Shown here in pieces: positions 9,197 to 18,263 of a stretch of DNA of 64,000 nt. Made by a program: the position numbers and the translations under genes. The DNA lies in NCBI GenBank assembly GCA_947626415.1, contig CANQSA010000003.1, positions 96,965 to 160,964 of the forward strand, read 5' to 3'. Under the pieces are notes generated by a model. That model was not told the origin of the DNA. It was given only the letters and a program-made list of their open reading frames with translations, and did no database searches. The DNA is from an uncultured Lachnospiraceae bacterium. Lineage in GTDB: Bacteria; Bacillota; Clostridia; Lachnospirales; Lachnospiraceae. Position 1 is the first letter of the stretch; each line of letters begins with the position of its first letter.

Positions 9197-10420
9197 CTAT
9201 CTCAATGCTTCAATCGGCACGATCTTCTTCATCTTCCGCGCTGAAAATTCATAAGCGGCAAGCGGGATTCCCACCGCCGCCAGCAAGATCGGCACCAGTA
9301 GGATCAGATTGAATTTCGGTAAAAATGCAAAATGATATAAACCACTGACAAAGAACAGCACCCATCCGGTATATACAAAAATGATCACCACTGTCAATAC
9401 CCCGGCAATCAGCAGAATCCGCGCCGAAAACATCAGCGCCTCCATCCGCAGCATACCGCTTAACTGCCTGTTTCGATATCCGATCGCTTTTAGCAGGCCA
9501 AACTCCGACTTCCGCAGGTTCAATTGTTTCAATTGGGAAAGCAGGATGCCCAGCCCCGTCCACAATAGCGCAACAACTGCCAGAACGGAAGCCATACTTA
9601 GGACAAAGTAAAAAAAGCCTACTGCGATTTCTTTAGTCTCAATAGTTGCCATAATCTGCACCGATGGCTCCGGTGCACCAAATTCCCCAGTATACTTCTC
9701 CCGTATCAGACTGTCTATCTCATCCTTATATTTTTTTACTTGCTCCTGATCCTTGACAAGCACCTCACAATAGATATAATTTTCTTTTCCCAGCGCCCTG
9801 ATAATTTCCAGTGCAGAATTTTCCGAGATATAATAATCTCCTTCTTCTAAGAGTTCCGAGTTATCATAAGTTCCGGCAATTACAAATTCTTTCGTCTGTC
9901 CCGCATAATGCACAGTTACCGTTTCTCCTACAAACTGTTCTCCCGAAACTGTGGTTACATCAACACGGTCTGTCTTACCAGCCAAAATAAATTTTGGAAT
10001 GATCATCTGATCTTCCTTCATGTTTTTCTGTGTTCTGATTTGTTTACAACTGTTTTGAACTACACTATTAATTGGGCAAATTATCTTACTATCATCCGGA
10101 AAATCTACCGGCCACTCAATCAAATCCACCATTGCACCGAAGTTCATCCAGACATCCTCAATATCCGGATTATCTGCATACTTCTCCCGTAACAGGTTGT
10201 AAGCTTCTTCTCCTGGCACATCCGAAACACTGAGTTTACGGAGTTGCCAGCAATCCTGCAGTGTTTCTATATAAGAGTCCAGTGTTCCATAAACCACGCT
10301 GACAAGCAACAGCACAAAAACGGAAATGACCGCAAATGTGCCGGACAGTTTTCCGTGATGTTTCATTTTTCTGCCGTATTCTCTGTACAAATACCAGTCC
10401 TGTTTTATCTTTGCAATCAT
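9197..10420 (-). CDS. FtsX-type permease, array member 2 (ectodomain type B)
   Basis: 407 residues with the array layout. The ectodomain belongs to the type shared with member 4: NFGAMVDLIEWP, EEGDYYISENSALEIIRALG and IYCEVLVKDQEQV. The ATG at 10420 is preferred over a GTG 15 bp upstream because it aligns with the starts of the other copies. The FtsX domain and last ~130 residues are nearly the same as in members 3-6. Substrate unknown; the sequence supports only membrane permease topology. Confidence 0.85.
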   Translation of the reverse strand: MIAKIKQDWYLYREYGRKMKHHGKLSGTFAVISVFVLLLVSVVYGTLDSYIETLQDCWQLRKLSVSDVPGEEAYNLLREKYADNPDIEDVWMNFGAMVDLIEWPVDFPDDSKIICPINSVVQNSCKQIRTQKNMKEDQMIIPKFILAGKTDRVDVTTVSGEQFVGETVTVHYAGQTKEFVIAGTYDNSELLEEGDYYISENSALEIIRALGKENYIYCEVLVKDQEQVKKYKDEIDSLIREKYTGEFGAPEPSVQIMATIETKEIAVGFFYFVLSMASVLAVVALLWTGLGILLSQLKQLNLRKSEFGLLKAIGYRNRQLSGMLRMEALMFSARILLIAGVLTVVIIFVYTGWVLFFVSGLYHFAFLPKFNLILLVPILLAAVGIPLAAYEFSARKMKKIVPIEALR

Positions 10421-10462
10421 TTTGTCTCTATTCACTCTCTTTTAATCACTATCCTTTCGCTC

Positions 10463-11677
10463 TTATCTCAAAGCCTCGATCGGCATAATCTTCTTCATCT
10501 TCCGCGCTGAAAATTCATAAGCGGCAAGCGGGATCCCCATCGCCGTCACCAAGATCGGCAGCAGCAGAATCAGATTGAATTTCGGCAGAAAGATGGTATG
10601 ATATAATCCGCTGACAAAGAACAGCACCCAGCCGATATACACAAGGACGGTCACCACTGTCAGTAGTCCGGCGATTAGCAGAATCCGCGCCAAAAACATC
10701 AGCGCCTCCATCCGCAGCATACCGCTTAACTGCCAGTTCTGATATCCGATTGCCTTCAGCAGCCCAAACTCCGACTTCCGCAGGTTCAACTGCTTCAATT
10801 GGGAAAGCAGGATACCAAGTCCCGTCCACAGCAGCGCAACAACTGCCAAAACAGAGGCCATGCTTAAGACAAAGTTAAAGAAACTGACTGCGGTTTCTTT
10901 ATCTTTTATATTTGCCATTCTCTGTACAGATGGTTCCGGCACGCCAAATTCCACTGCATACTTCTCCCGTATCAGAATGCCGATCTCCTTTTTGTACTTT
11001 TCTACCTGCTCCTGATCCTTAAGCAGCACATGGCAACGGAGATAATTATCTATTTCCATTGCCTTTGCCATCTCTATAACATTATCTTCAGAGATGTAGC
11101 AGTCGTCTTGCATTATTTTGGGACTGTCATAAGTACCGACAATCTTGAAAGTTTTAGTCATTCCTGCATAACTTACCGTTACATTCTGCCCTACAAACTG
11201 TTCTCCCGAAACTGCAGTATTGTCTATATCATTTATCTTATCCAGTATAAGAAATTTAGGGATAATCATTTGGTCATCCAAAAGCTCCTCCTGGTCTCTT
11301 GTCTGTTTACAATCGTTTTTTATAATATCGTTCGCTGAATGAAGACTATATTTTTCTAATTCCGATGGTCCTTCAACAAAATCTACTGGTATGTTGTAAT
11401 CTATCCAGATATCCTCAATATCCGGATTATCCGCATACTTCTCCCTCAGCAGACTGCAAACTTCTTCCCCCGGTGCCTCCATAACAGTGAGTTTGCGAAG
11501 CTGCCAACTACTCCGCAGTGTTTCAATATAAGAGTCCAGTGTTCCATAGATCACGCTGACCAACAGCAGCACAAAAACGGAAATGACCGCAAACACACCG
11601 GGCAGTTTCCCGTGATGTTTCATTTTTCTTCCATATTCCCGATACAGATACCAGTCCTGTTTTATCTTTGCAACCAT
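10463..11677 (-). CDS. FtsX-type permease, array member 3 (ectodomain type A)
   Basis: 404 residues. Type A ectodomain, shared with members 5 and 6: VDFVEGPSELEKY, HSANDIIKNDCKQTRDQEEL, VSYAGMTKTFKIVGTYDS. The start at 11677 follows GGAGACAAA; ten upstream in-frame codons are excluded because they overlap the spacer and lack a ribosome site. It lies 40 bp before member 2, in the same orientation, with no promoter seen between them, so cotranscription is likely. Confidence 0.85.
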   Translation of the reverse strand: MVAKIKQDWYLYREYGRKMKHHGKLPGVFAVISVFVLLLVSVIYGTLDSYIETLRSSWQLRKLTVMEAPGEEVCSLLREKYADNPDIEDIWIDYNIPVDFVEGPSELEKYSLHSANDIIKNDCKQTRDQEELLDDQMIIPKFLILDKINDIDNTAVSGEQFVGQNVTVSYAGMTKTFKIVGTYDSPKIMQDDCYISEDNVIEMAKAMEIDNYLRCHVLLKDQEQVEKYKKEIGILIREKYAVEFGVPEPSVQRMANIKDKETAVSFFNFVLSMASVLAVVALLWTGLGILLSQLKQLNLRKSEFGLLKAIGYQNWQLSGMLRMEALMFLARILLIAGLLTVVTVLVYIGWVLFFVSGLYHTIFLPKFNLILLLPILVTAMGIPLAAYEFSARKMKKIMPIEALR

Positions 11678-11717
11678 TTTGTCTCCATTCCCCTCTTTTA
11701 ATCGCAATCCTTTCGCT

Positions 11718-12932
11718 TTATCTCAAAGCCTCGATTGGCACGATCTTCTTCATCTTCCGCGCTGAAAATTCATAAGCGGCAAGTGGGATTCCTATTGCCA
11801 CCAGCAGGATTGGCACCAACAGGATCAGATTGAATTTCGGTAAAAATGCGAAATGATATAAGCCGCTGACAAAGAACAGCACCCATCCGGTATACACAAG
11901 AACAATCACTACTGTCAGCACCCCGGCAATCAGCAGAATCCGCGCTGAGAACATCAGCGCCTCCATCCGCAGCATACCGCTTAACTGCCGGTTTCGATAT
12001 CCGATCGCTTTCAGCAGCCCAAACTCCGACTTCCGCAGGTTCAACTGTTTCAATTGGGAAAGCAGGATGCCGAGCCCCGTCCACAGCAGCGCAACAACTG
12101 CCAAAATGGAAGCCATACTTAGGACAAAGTTAAAAAAACTGACAGCAGATTCTTCAGTTTTTATATTTGCCATTCTCTGTACAGACGGTTCCGGCGCGCC
12201 AAATTCCGCGGCATACCTCTCCCGTATCAAGCTGTCAAGTTCCTCCTGATATTTTTCTACCTGCTCCTGATCCCTAAGCAGCACCTCGCAATAGATATAA
12301 TTTTCTTTTCCCAGCGCCCTGATAATTTCCAGTGCAGAATTTTCCGAGATATAATAATCTCCTTCTTCCAAAAGTTCCGAGTTATCATAAGTTCCGGCAA
12401 TTACAAATTCTTTCGTCTGTCCCGCATAGTGCACAGTTACCGTTTTTCCTACAAACTGTTCTCCTGAAACTGTTGGTACGTCAGTATTTCCTGTCTTACC
12501 AGCCAAAATGAATTTTGGAATAATCATCTGATCATCTTTCAAATTTTCCTGTCTTCTGACCTGCCGACAATTATTTTTAACCACATTATTGATTGGATAG
12601 AGTATTATTTTTTTATCCTCCGGAAGTTCCGCCGGCCCCTCAATCAAATCCACCATTGCGCTGAAGTTTATCCAGATATCCTCAATATCCGGATTATCCG
12701 CATACTTCTCCCGCAGCAGACTGCAAACTTCCTCCCCCGGTGCCTCCCGAACACTGAGTTTACGAAGATTCCAACCATTCCGCAGCGTTTCAATATAAGA
12801 GTCCAGCGTTCCATAGATCACACTGACCAGCAGCAGCACAAAAACGGAAATGACCGCAAATGCGCCGGACAGTTTTCCGTGATGCTTCAGTTTTCTGCCG
12901 TATTCTCTGTACAAATACCAGTCATTTTTCAT
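11718..12932 (-). CDS. FtsX-type permease, array member 4 (ectodomain type B)
   Basis: 404 residues, beginning MKNDWYLYREYGRKLKHHGK. Type B ectodomain, very close to member 2 from VSGEQFVGKTVTVHYAGQ to IRALGKENYIYCEVL, but with a different segment around PAELPEDKKIILYPINNV. The FtsX part matches members 2, 3 and 5. It starts 16 bp after the anchored protein gene at 12949-13743, suggesting one transcript. Confidence 0.85.
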   Translation of the reverse strand: MKNDWYLYREYGRKLKHHGKLSGAFAVISVFVLLLVSVIYGTLDSYIETLRNGWNLRKLSVREAPGEEVCSLLREKYADNPDIEDIWINFSAMVDLIEGPAELPEDKKIILYPINNVVKNNCRQVRRQENLKDDQMIIPKFILAGKTGNTDVPTVSGEQFVGKTVTVHYAGQTKEFVIAGTYDNSELLEEGDYYISENSALEIIRALGKENYIYCEVLLRDQEQVEKYQEELDSLIRERYAAEFGAPEPSVQRMANIKTEESAVSFFNFVLSMASILAVVALLWTGLGILLSQLKQLNLRKSEFGLLKAIGYRNRQLSGMLRMEALMFSARILLIAGVLTVVIVLVYTGWVLFFVSGLYHFAFLPKFNLILLVPILLVAIGIPLAAYEFSARKMKKIVPIEALR

Positions 12933-12948
12933 ATTTGCTGCCTATCCC

Positions 12949-13743
12949 CTATTGGTTCCGTTCCCAGAACTCTTGCAAACCTTCCTCTCTGATATCCTTT
13001 GCAATATCCGTTCCGTCCTTACATAACCGGATATATTCCGGATAGTCAGCAGGTCTGCAGTCTACGCCCTGTTTTGCGGTTTCATAGGTAACTACCTGCA
13101 GACTCCAACCGTTTCCCAGGGACTGGCTGCTGCTTGTGGGACGAATGCCATAGGGCTCCAGATCCCGCCATGTCAGATTGTCCTGCCCTGCCATCGCCAG
13201 CACCGCGTCGATATCAAGCGGTTTCGTCCATTCCTGTATAAACTCCTGAAACAGAGCCTCAAAATCAATATCAAATTCTGCAGTCCCGTTAACTGTCTTT
13301 ACCCGCTTATTTTCTTCTTCCCTCAATAAAACGGAGTAGGTCCCCGCCTCCTCAGGCAGCGGAGAAATGCTGATCATACCCAGATTCAGATCCCAAGTCG
13401 CTTTTTCTGTTTCCTGCAGATCATCTTCTGTTGAATCGCTTGCCTCATGCACATACTTCTGAAAACGCAGGATTTTGCCGTCTCCGATCTTATCCCGAAA
13501 CCATTGGAGAGCTGCCGGATCCGTAAAGGAATATGATTTATTCTCTGCCGAATCATTTGAAATCAGGGTAACTGCAACTGTTTCATCCCTTCCTTCCTTG
13601 GCTGCAATAAAATCGGCAATCGGTTTATTCGTATAGTCCTCCTCAGTATTTCTGAAAAAAATAAAATAACACGCCGCCAAGATTCCAATCGTTACAACAA
13701 CTAACACGCTGACAATCAGGATTACATTCTTTTTTTCTTTCAT
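12949..13743 (-). CDS. Membrane-anchored extracytoplasmic protein of unknown function
   Basis: 264 residues: a KEKK start, one membrane helix (residues ~7-29, ending CYFIFF), then a soluble domain predicted outside the cell. I do not recognise the family. The domain has no Cys after the anchor, a central acidic stretch (ASDSTEDDLQETEK) and a WDLNLGMISISPLPEEAGTY beta pattern. It sits inside the permease array between the mini-permease and member 4, 16-25 bp from each, so it may be a binding or accessory protein for them (inference). Confidence 0.7.
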   Translation of the reverse strand: MKEKKNVILIVSVLVVVTIGILAACYFIFFRNTEEDYTNKPIADFIAAKEGRDETVAVTLISNDSAENKSYSFTDPAALQWFRDKIGDGKILRFQKYVHEASDSTEDDLQETEKATWDLNLGMISISPLPEEAGTYSVLLREEENKRVKTVNGTAEFDIDFEALFQEFIQEWTKPLDIDAVLAMAGQDNLTWRDLEPYGIRPTSSSQSLGNGWSLQVVTYETAKQGVDCRPADYPEYIRLCKDGTDIAKDIREEGLQEFWERNQ

Positions 13744-13767
13744 ACCACCACTCCTTTTTCCATTTTC

Positions 13768-14406
13768 CTAGCTTTCCCGGTACAACCGTTTGATCACAGA
13801 ATCTTTCCTGCTCTTTTGATCCACTCTTTGGATCACCAGCCAGATCAAGAGCAGCAATACAAACGGGACCGCCAACTGAATCCAGCGCAGTATGGCGTCT
13901 GAACTCTGTCCGTATTCCAAAACCTGCGCGATCGTCTGACTCTTCCGAAGCAGACTGTAAGCCGCTTCCGCGATCCCCCAGGCCGGGAGTACCGCCGCAA
14001 TTGCCAGTAATCCCTGCTGTACCCAGGTTCCACGCCGGATCTGCTGCTTCTTATATCCGATCGCCTCCAGCAGCGCATTTGCCTGCCTTTCCTGTCGGGC
14101 TCCCATACTGACAGTCGCCCACAGGGAAAAACAGACGCCGGTCAAAAGCAGGAGCATGATCACCGCCAGCATACCGAGGATCATCAGGGCATGGGACGCC
14201 ATCAGTTCCGGATTGTCCCCGCCGGTCATGATACCGTTCAGAGTGCCTGAAACATCATCATACCAGTCGCTTTGGTAAATGGAGATCCCGGCAGCCAGCA
14301 GGCGGCCGATAAAGTTCAGCACAATACAGTCCAGCAGGAGCAGCCCGAATTCCATTCCCGCCTGTACCCGGTTTCGCAGTAAGTTTCGTATAAACATATT
14401 CCACAT
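13768..14406 (-). CDS. Mini FtsX-like permease without ectodomain
   Basis: 212 residues with four hydrophobic segments (about 20-40, 72-97, 128-150, 174-194). The cytoplasmic signature SMGARQERQANALLEAIGYKK parallels the RKSEFGLLKAIGYRN segment of the array members, so it is an FtsX relative. Only ~35 residues separate its first two helices, in place of the ~230-residue ectodomain. It could form a heterodimer with an array permease (inference). It is not a fragment of a neighbour: its sequence is diverged throughout. Confidence 0.75.
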   Translation of the reverse strand: MWNMFIRNLLRNRVQAGMEFGLLLLDCIVLNFIGRLLAAGISIYQSDWYDDVSGTLNGIMTGGDNPELMASHALMILGMLAVIMLLLLTGVCFSLWATVSMGARQERQANALLEAIGYKKQQIRRGTWVQQGLLAIAAVLPAWGIAEAAYSLLRKSQTIAQVLEYGQSSDAILRWIQLAVPFVLLLLIWLVIQRVDQKSRKDSVIKRLYRES

Positions 14407-14434
14407 AAGCGCCTCACTCCTTTCAAACCAATAT

Positions 14435-15643
14435 CTATCTCAAAGCCTCGATCGGAACTATTTTCTTCATCTTCCGCGCTGAAAATTCATAAGCGGCAAG
14501 CGGGATCCCCATCGCCGCCAGCAGGATCGGCAGCAGCAGGATCAAATTGAATTTCGGCAAAAAGATGGTATGATATAATCCGCTGACAAAGAACAGCACC
14601 CAGCCGATATACACAAGGACGGTCACCACTGTCAGCAGCCCGGCGATCAGCAGGATCCGCGCCGAAAACATCAATGCCTCCATCCGCAGCATACCGCTTA
14701 ACTGCCGGTTCTGATATCCGATCGCCTTCAGCAGCCCAAACTCCGACTTTCGCAGGTTCAATTGTTTCAATTGGGAAAGCAGGATGCCGAGCCCCGTCCA
14801 CAGCAGTGCAACAACCGCCAGAACAGAGGCCATACTTAAGACAAAGTTAAAGAAGCTGACTGCGGTTTCCTGACGTTTCATACTTGCTGTCCTCTGTACT
14901 GATGGTTCCGGCGCGCCAAATTCCGCTGCATACTTCTCCCGTATCAGGCTGCCGATCTCCTTTTGATATTTTTCTACCTGTTCCTGATCTTTAACAAGCA
15001 CATGGCAACGGATAGCTTCTTCCAGTGCCTTTGAAATCTCTATAACATTATCTTCGGAGATATAGCAGTCATTTTGCATAATTTTTGAACTGTCATAAGT
15101 ACCGACAATCTTGAAAGTTTTAGTCGTGCCCGCATAACTTACCGTTACATTCTGCCCTACGAACTGTTCTCCTGAAACTGCAGTATTACCTATATCTTCT
15201 CTTCTACCCAGTATGAGAAATTTAGGGATAATCATTTGGTCATCCAAAAGTTCCTCCTGGTCTCTTGTCTGCTTACAATCGTTTTTTATAATATCGTTCG
15301 CTGAATGAATAATGTAATTTTCCAATTCTGATGGCCCTTCAACAAAATCTACTAATAAGGCGTGATCTATCCAGATTTCCTCGATATCCGGATTATCCGC
15401 ATACTTCTCCCGCAGCAGACTGCAAACTTCTTCCCCCGGTGCCTCCATAACAGTGAGTTTGCGAAGCTGCCAGCCATTCCGCAGTGTTTCAATATAAGAA
15501 TCCAGTGTTCCATAAATCACACTGACCAGCAGCAGCACAAAAATGGAAATGACCGCAAATGCGCCGGACAGTTTTCCGTGATGCTTCATTTTTCTTCCAT
15601 ATTCCCGATACAGATACCAGTCCTCTTTTATCTTTGCAATCAT
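14435..15643 (-). CDS. FtsX-type permease, array member 5 (ectodomain type A)
   Basis: 402 residues with a type A ectodomain (DHALLVDFVEGPSELENY, ILGRREDIGNTAVSGEQ, EDNVIEISKALEEAIRC). The ATG at 15643 is chosen because GGGGGAT lies just upstream and it aligns with the other copies; a 19-codon N-terminal extension would run into the spacer. The C-terminal FtsX part is almost indistinguishable from member 3. Confidence 0.85.
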   Translation of the reverse strand: MIAKIKEDWYLYREYGRKMKHHGKLSGAFAVISIFVLLLVSVIYGTLDSYIETLRNGWQLRKLTVMEAPGEEVCSLLREKYADNPDIEEIWIDHALLVDFVEGPSELENYIIHSANDIIKNDCKQTRDQEELLDDQMIIPKFLILGRREDIGNTAVSGEQFVGQNVTVSYAGTTKTFKIVGTYDSSKIMQNDCYISEDNVIEISKALEEAIRCHVLVKDQEQVEKYQKEIGSLIREKYAAEFGAPEPSVQRTASMKRQETAVSFFNFVLSMASVLAVVALLWTGLGILLSQLKQLNLRKSEFGLLKAIGYQNRQLSGMLRMEALMFSARILLIAGLLTVVTVLVYIGWVLFFVSGLYHTIFLPKFNLILLLPILLAAMGIPLAAYEFSARKMKKIVPIEALR

Positions 15644-15710
15644 TTTATCCCCCTTTTCTATCATTTGTCCCTGCCCGGCTGGTGACCGGGCAAAGTTCAA
15701 TCCTTCACTA

Positions 15711-16922
15711 TTATCTCAAAGCCTCGATCGGCATGATCTTCTTCATCTTCCGCGCTGAAAATTCATAAGCGGCAAGCGGGATTCCCACCGCCAGCAGGAT
15801 CGGCAGCAGCAGGATCAAATTGAATTTCGGCAAAAAGATGGACTGATATAATCCACTGACAAAAAACAGCACCCATCCGGTATACACAAGGACAATCACC
15901 ACTGTCAGCAGCCCGGCGATCAGCAGGATCCGCGCTGAGAACATCAGCGCCTCCATCCGCAGCATACCGCTTAGCTGCCGGTTCTGATATCCGATCGCCT
16001 TCAACAGCCCAAGCTCCGACTTCCGCAGGTTCAACTGCTTCAATTGGGAAAGCAGGATGCCGAGCCCCGACCACAGCAGCGTAACAACCGCCAGAACGAA
16101 AGCCATGCTTAAGACAAAGTTAAAGAAGCTGACTGCGGTTTCCTGACGTTTCATACTTGCTGTCCTCTGTACAGACGGTTCCGGCGCGCCAAATTCTCCG
16201 GCATACCTCTCATCTATTAGGCTTTCAATCTCATCCTTATATTTTTCTACCTGATCCTGATCCTTAAGCAACACATAGCAACGGAGATAATTATCTATTT
16301 CCATTGCCTTTGCCATCTCTGTAACATTATCTTCGGAGATGTAGCAGTAATTTTGCATAATTTTCGAACTGTCATAGGTACCGACAATCTTGAAAGTTTT
16401 AGTCATTCCCGCATAACTTACCGTTACATTCTGCCCTACAAATTGTTCCCCCGAAACTGCAGTATTGCCTATATCATTTATCTTATCCAGTATGAGAAAT
16501 TTAGGGATAATCATTTGGTCATCCAAAAGCTCCTCCTGGTCTCTTGTCTGTTTACAATCGTTTTTTATAATATCGTTCGCTGAATGAAGAATATATTTTT
16601 CCAATTCTGATGGCCCTTCAACAAAATCTACTGGTATGCTGTAATCTATCCAGATATCCTCGATATCCGGATTATCCGCATACTTCTCCCGCAGCAGACT
16701 GCAAACTTCTTCCCCCGGTGCCTCCATAACAGTGAGTTTGCGAAGCTGCCAGCCATTCCGCAGTGTTTCAATATAAGAATCCAGTGTTCCATAAATCACA
16801 CTGACCAGCAGCAGCACAAAAATGGAAATGACCGCAAATGCGCCGGACAGTTTTCCGTGATGCTTCATTTTTCTTCCATATTCCCGATACAGATACCAGT
16901 CGTCTTTTAGTCTTGATTTCAT
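15711..16922 (-). CDS. FtsX-type permease, array member 6 (ectodomain type A, promoter-proximal)
   Basis: 403 residues beginning MKSRLKDDWYLYREYGRK. Type A ectodomain, close to member 3 (YSIPVDFVEGPSELEKYILH; EMAKAMEIDNYLRC), and sharing SMKRQETAVSFFNFVLSMA with member 5. It carries small changes in the FtsX part (FVLAVVTLLWSGLG, RKSELGLLKAIGY). It is the first gene after the two-site promoter region at 16958-17033, and so probably heads the transcript running to member 1. Confidence 0.85.
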   Translation of the reverse strand: MKSRLKDDWYLYREYGRKMKHHGKLSGAFAVISIFVLLLVSVIYGTLDSYIETLRNGWQLRKLTVMEAPGEEVCSLLREKYADNPDIEDIWIDYSIPVDFVEGPSELEKYILHSANDIIKNDCKQTRDQEELLDDQMIIPKFLILDKINDIGNTAVSGEQFVGQNVTVSYAGMTKTFKIVGTYDSSKIMQNYCYISEDNVTEMAKAMEIDNYLRCYVLLKDQDQVEKYKDEIESLIDERYAGEFGAPEPSVQRTASMKRQETAVSFFNFVLSMAFVLAVVTLLWSGLGILLSQLKQLNLRKSELGLLKAIGYQNRQLSGMLRMEALMFSARILLIAGLLTVVIVLVYTGWVLFFVSGLYQSIFLPKFNLILLLPILLAVGIPLAAYEFSARKMKKIMPIEALR

Positions 16923-16957
16923 CTTTCCCTCACCCCTCTTTATATTTCTGTAAACTC

Positions 16958-17033
16958 ATCATAAAACAATCAGCCTGCTAAAACAAGCAGGCTGATCAAG
17001 ATTTGGGACGAACGGTATATTTTTTGGGACGAA
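16958..17033 (-). promoter_or_regulatory. Array promoter with two 11-bp direct repeats 21 bp apart
   Basis: On the minus strand a TTGTTT minus-35 (16986-16981) and TATGAT minus-10 (16963-16958) are 17 bp apart. Upstream of the poor minus-35 are two perfect copies of TTCGTCCCAAA (17033-17023 and 17012-17002), repeating with a 21-bp period, two helical turns. The nearer copy ends 15 bp from the minus-35. This is the geometry of sites bound by LytTR-type and some OmpR-type response regulators as activators. The regulator is not identified. Confidence 0.55.
16966..16999 (-). terminator. Hairpin after array member 7
   Basis: An 11-bp perfect inverted repeat, ATCAGCCTGCT (16969-16979) and AGCAGGCTGAT (16986-16996), with a TTGTTTTA tail on the minus strand. 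It may terminate the GH127-member 7 transcript. It also overlaps the minus-35 and spacer of the promoter for member 6, so it could instead be an operator. Confidence 0.5.
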
Positions 17034-17049
17034 TGAACAAAAAACACTG

Positions 17050-18246
17050 TTACCGCTGCATTTTTTTCAATTTTCTTATGGCAATCTCATATGCCAGCAG
17101 TGGGATCAAAATTCCCACGGCTATCGTTCCCAGAAGGAACCATATGTCAACAGTCGGCAGTAGGAAATGCCATAACGGATTTGTAAAAGCTAAGATATAT
17201 GTCGTATAAGCAGCCAGCGCTATACAAACAATACTTCCTGTAACAGCCAGAACCCGTACAGACAACATCAGCGCTTCTGTCCGCAGCATAGCCGCAAGCT
17301 GCCGGTTCTTGTATCCGATCGCTTTCAGCAGGCTAAATTCCTGTTTCCGAAGCTGCAGTCCTTTGAGTTGTGAAAGCGCAATACCAAAGCATGCCCATAT
17401 GAGGGCGACCGCACTCAAGACCACGACAAGAAACATGGCGGTTCTGATAAACTCAACTGCGTCTTTTTCCATATAACCCGCGGCATGGACCATACTTCCG
17501 TATCCGTCAGATTCTTCCGGCAGTTCATTTGCCTGTATTTTTTCTGAAATCCAATCTCTGAATTTATCAATATAGAGTTCCTGATCTTCATAATCCAAGA
17601 CTTCTACCTGCAGCTCGGTGATATCCGGGAATCCGCCGGACATCTGGCGGGCCAGTTCCTCTGTAATATAATATTTACCGTCTTCCGACAGCATAGCATT
17701 ATCATATACATCTCTGACCTGAAGTTCCCAGCTTTTACCGGCATAGGATACACTTATCTTCTGCCCGATAAATTGTTCCCCATTGAGATAAGCTGTCGCG
17801 GTCATGTCAATGGATGGATGATTGCTTTGAAAAATATATTTTGGAATCACGACCTCATTATCTTTCAAATCTGTTTTTTCATCTATCCTCTCGCACTGTC
17901 TTGCGACATTCGCACGAATAATATGGAATGTCCTGCCCTTTACCGCCCCTTTGGGCGCGTCAACCGCATCTGCCTGAACCTCGTACTTCATATCCATAGA
18001 TACCACGTGAGCATCTCCCTGCCAGGCAGCCCGGAACGCGCTGTAATCCGCTCCCGGAATATAAACAATAATATCCTTAACCGCATTGGAAGCTGTCATC
18101 GCGTCGATATACCGATTAAAAATACTTCCCGCGATATTGACGATCAGCAGTATGGTGATAGAAATTCCAAATAAAGCGGTCGCTAATCTTTGTTTTTTCC
18201 TTAACTTTTTACTATATTCCCGGTAAAGGTAAAATCCATATTTCAT
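17050..18246 (-). CDS. FtsX-type permease, array member 7 (divergent)
   Basis: 398 residues with the same plan (YGFYLYREYSKKLRKKQRL, helix 1, ectodomain with GEQFIGQKISVSYAGKS and YYITEELARQM, FtsX part with LRKQEFSLLKAIGYKNRQL). It is clearly diverged over its whole length and ends without the VPIEALR tail. It begins 17 bp after the GH127 gene and is likely cotranscribed with it, and is separated from members 6-1 by a hairpin and a new promoter. It may be the ancestral single copy from which the array grew (inference). Confidence 0.83.
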   Translation of the reverse strand: MKYGFYLYREYSKKLRKKQRLATALFGISITILLIVNIAGSIFNRYIDAMTASNAVKDIIVYIPGADYSAFRAAWQGDAHVVSMDMKYEVQADAVDAPKGAVKGRTFHIIRANVARQCERIDEKTDLKDNEVVIPKYIFQSNHPSIDMTATAYLNGEQFIGQKISVSYAGKSWELQVRDVYDNAMLSEDGKYYITEELARQMSGGFPDITELQVEVLDYEDQELYIDKFRDWISEKIQANELPEESDGYGSMVHAAGYMEKDAVEFIRTAMFLVVVLSAVALIWACFGIALSQLKGLQLRKQEFSLLKAIGYKNRQLAAMLRTEALMLSVRVLAVTGSIVCIALAAYTTYILAFTNPLWHFLLPTVDIWFLLGTIAVGILIPLLAYEIAIRKLKKMQR

Positions 18247-18263
18247 GCAATCGGTTCCTTCGT

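Noticed and set aside
7918..18246. Repeats in this block as a CRISPR array or transposon cluster
   Set aside because: The repeats are whole ~1.2-kb coding genes; there are no short regular repeats with spacers, transposase or terminal inverted repeats.
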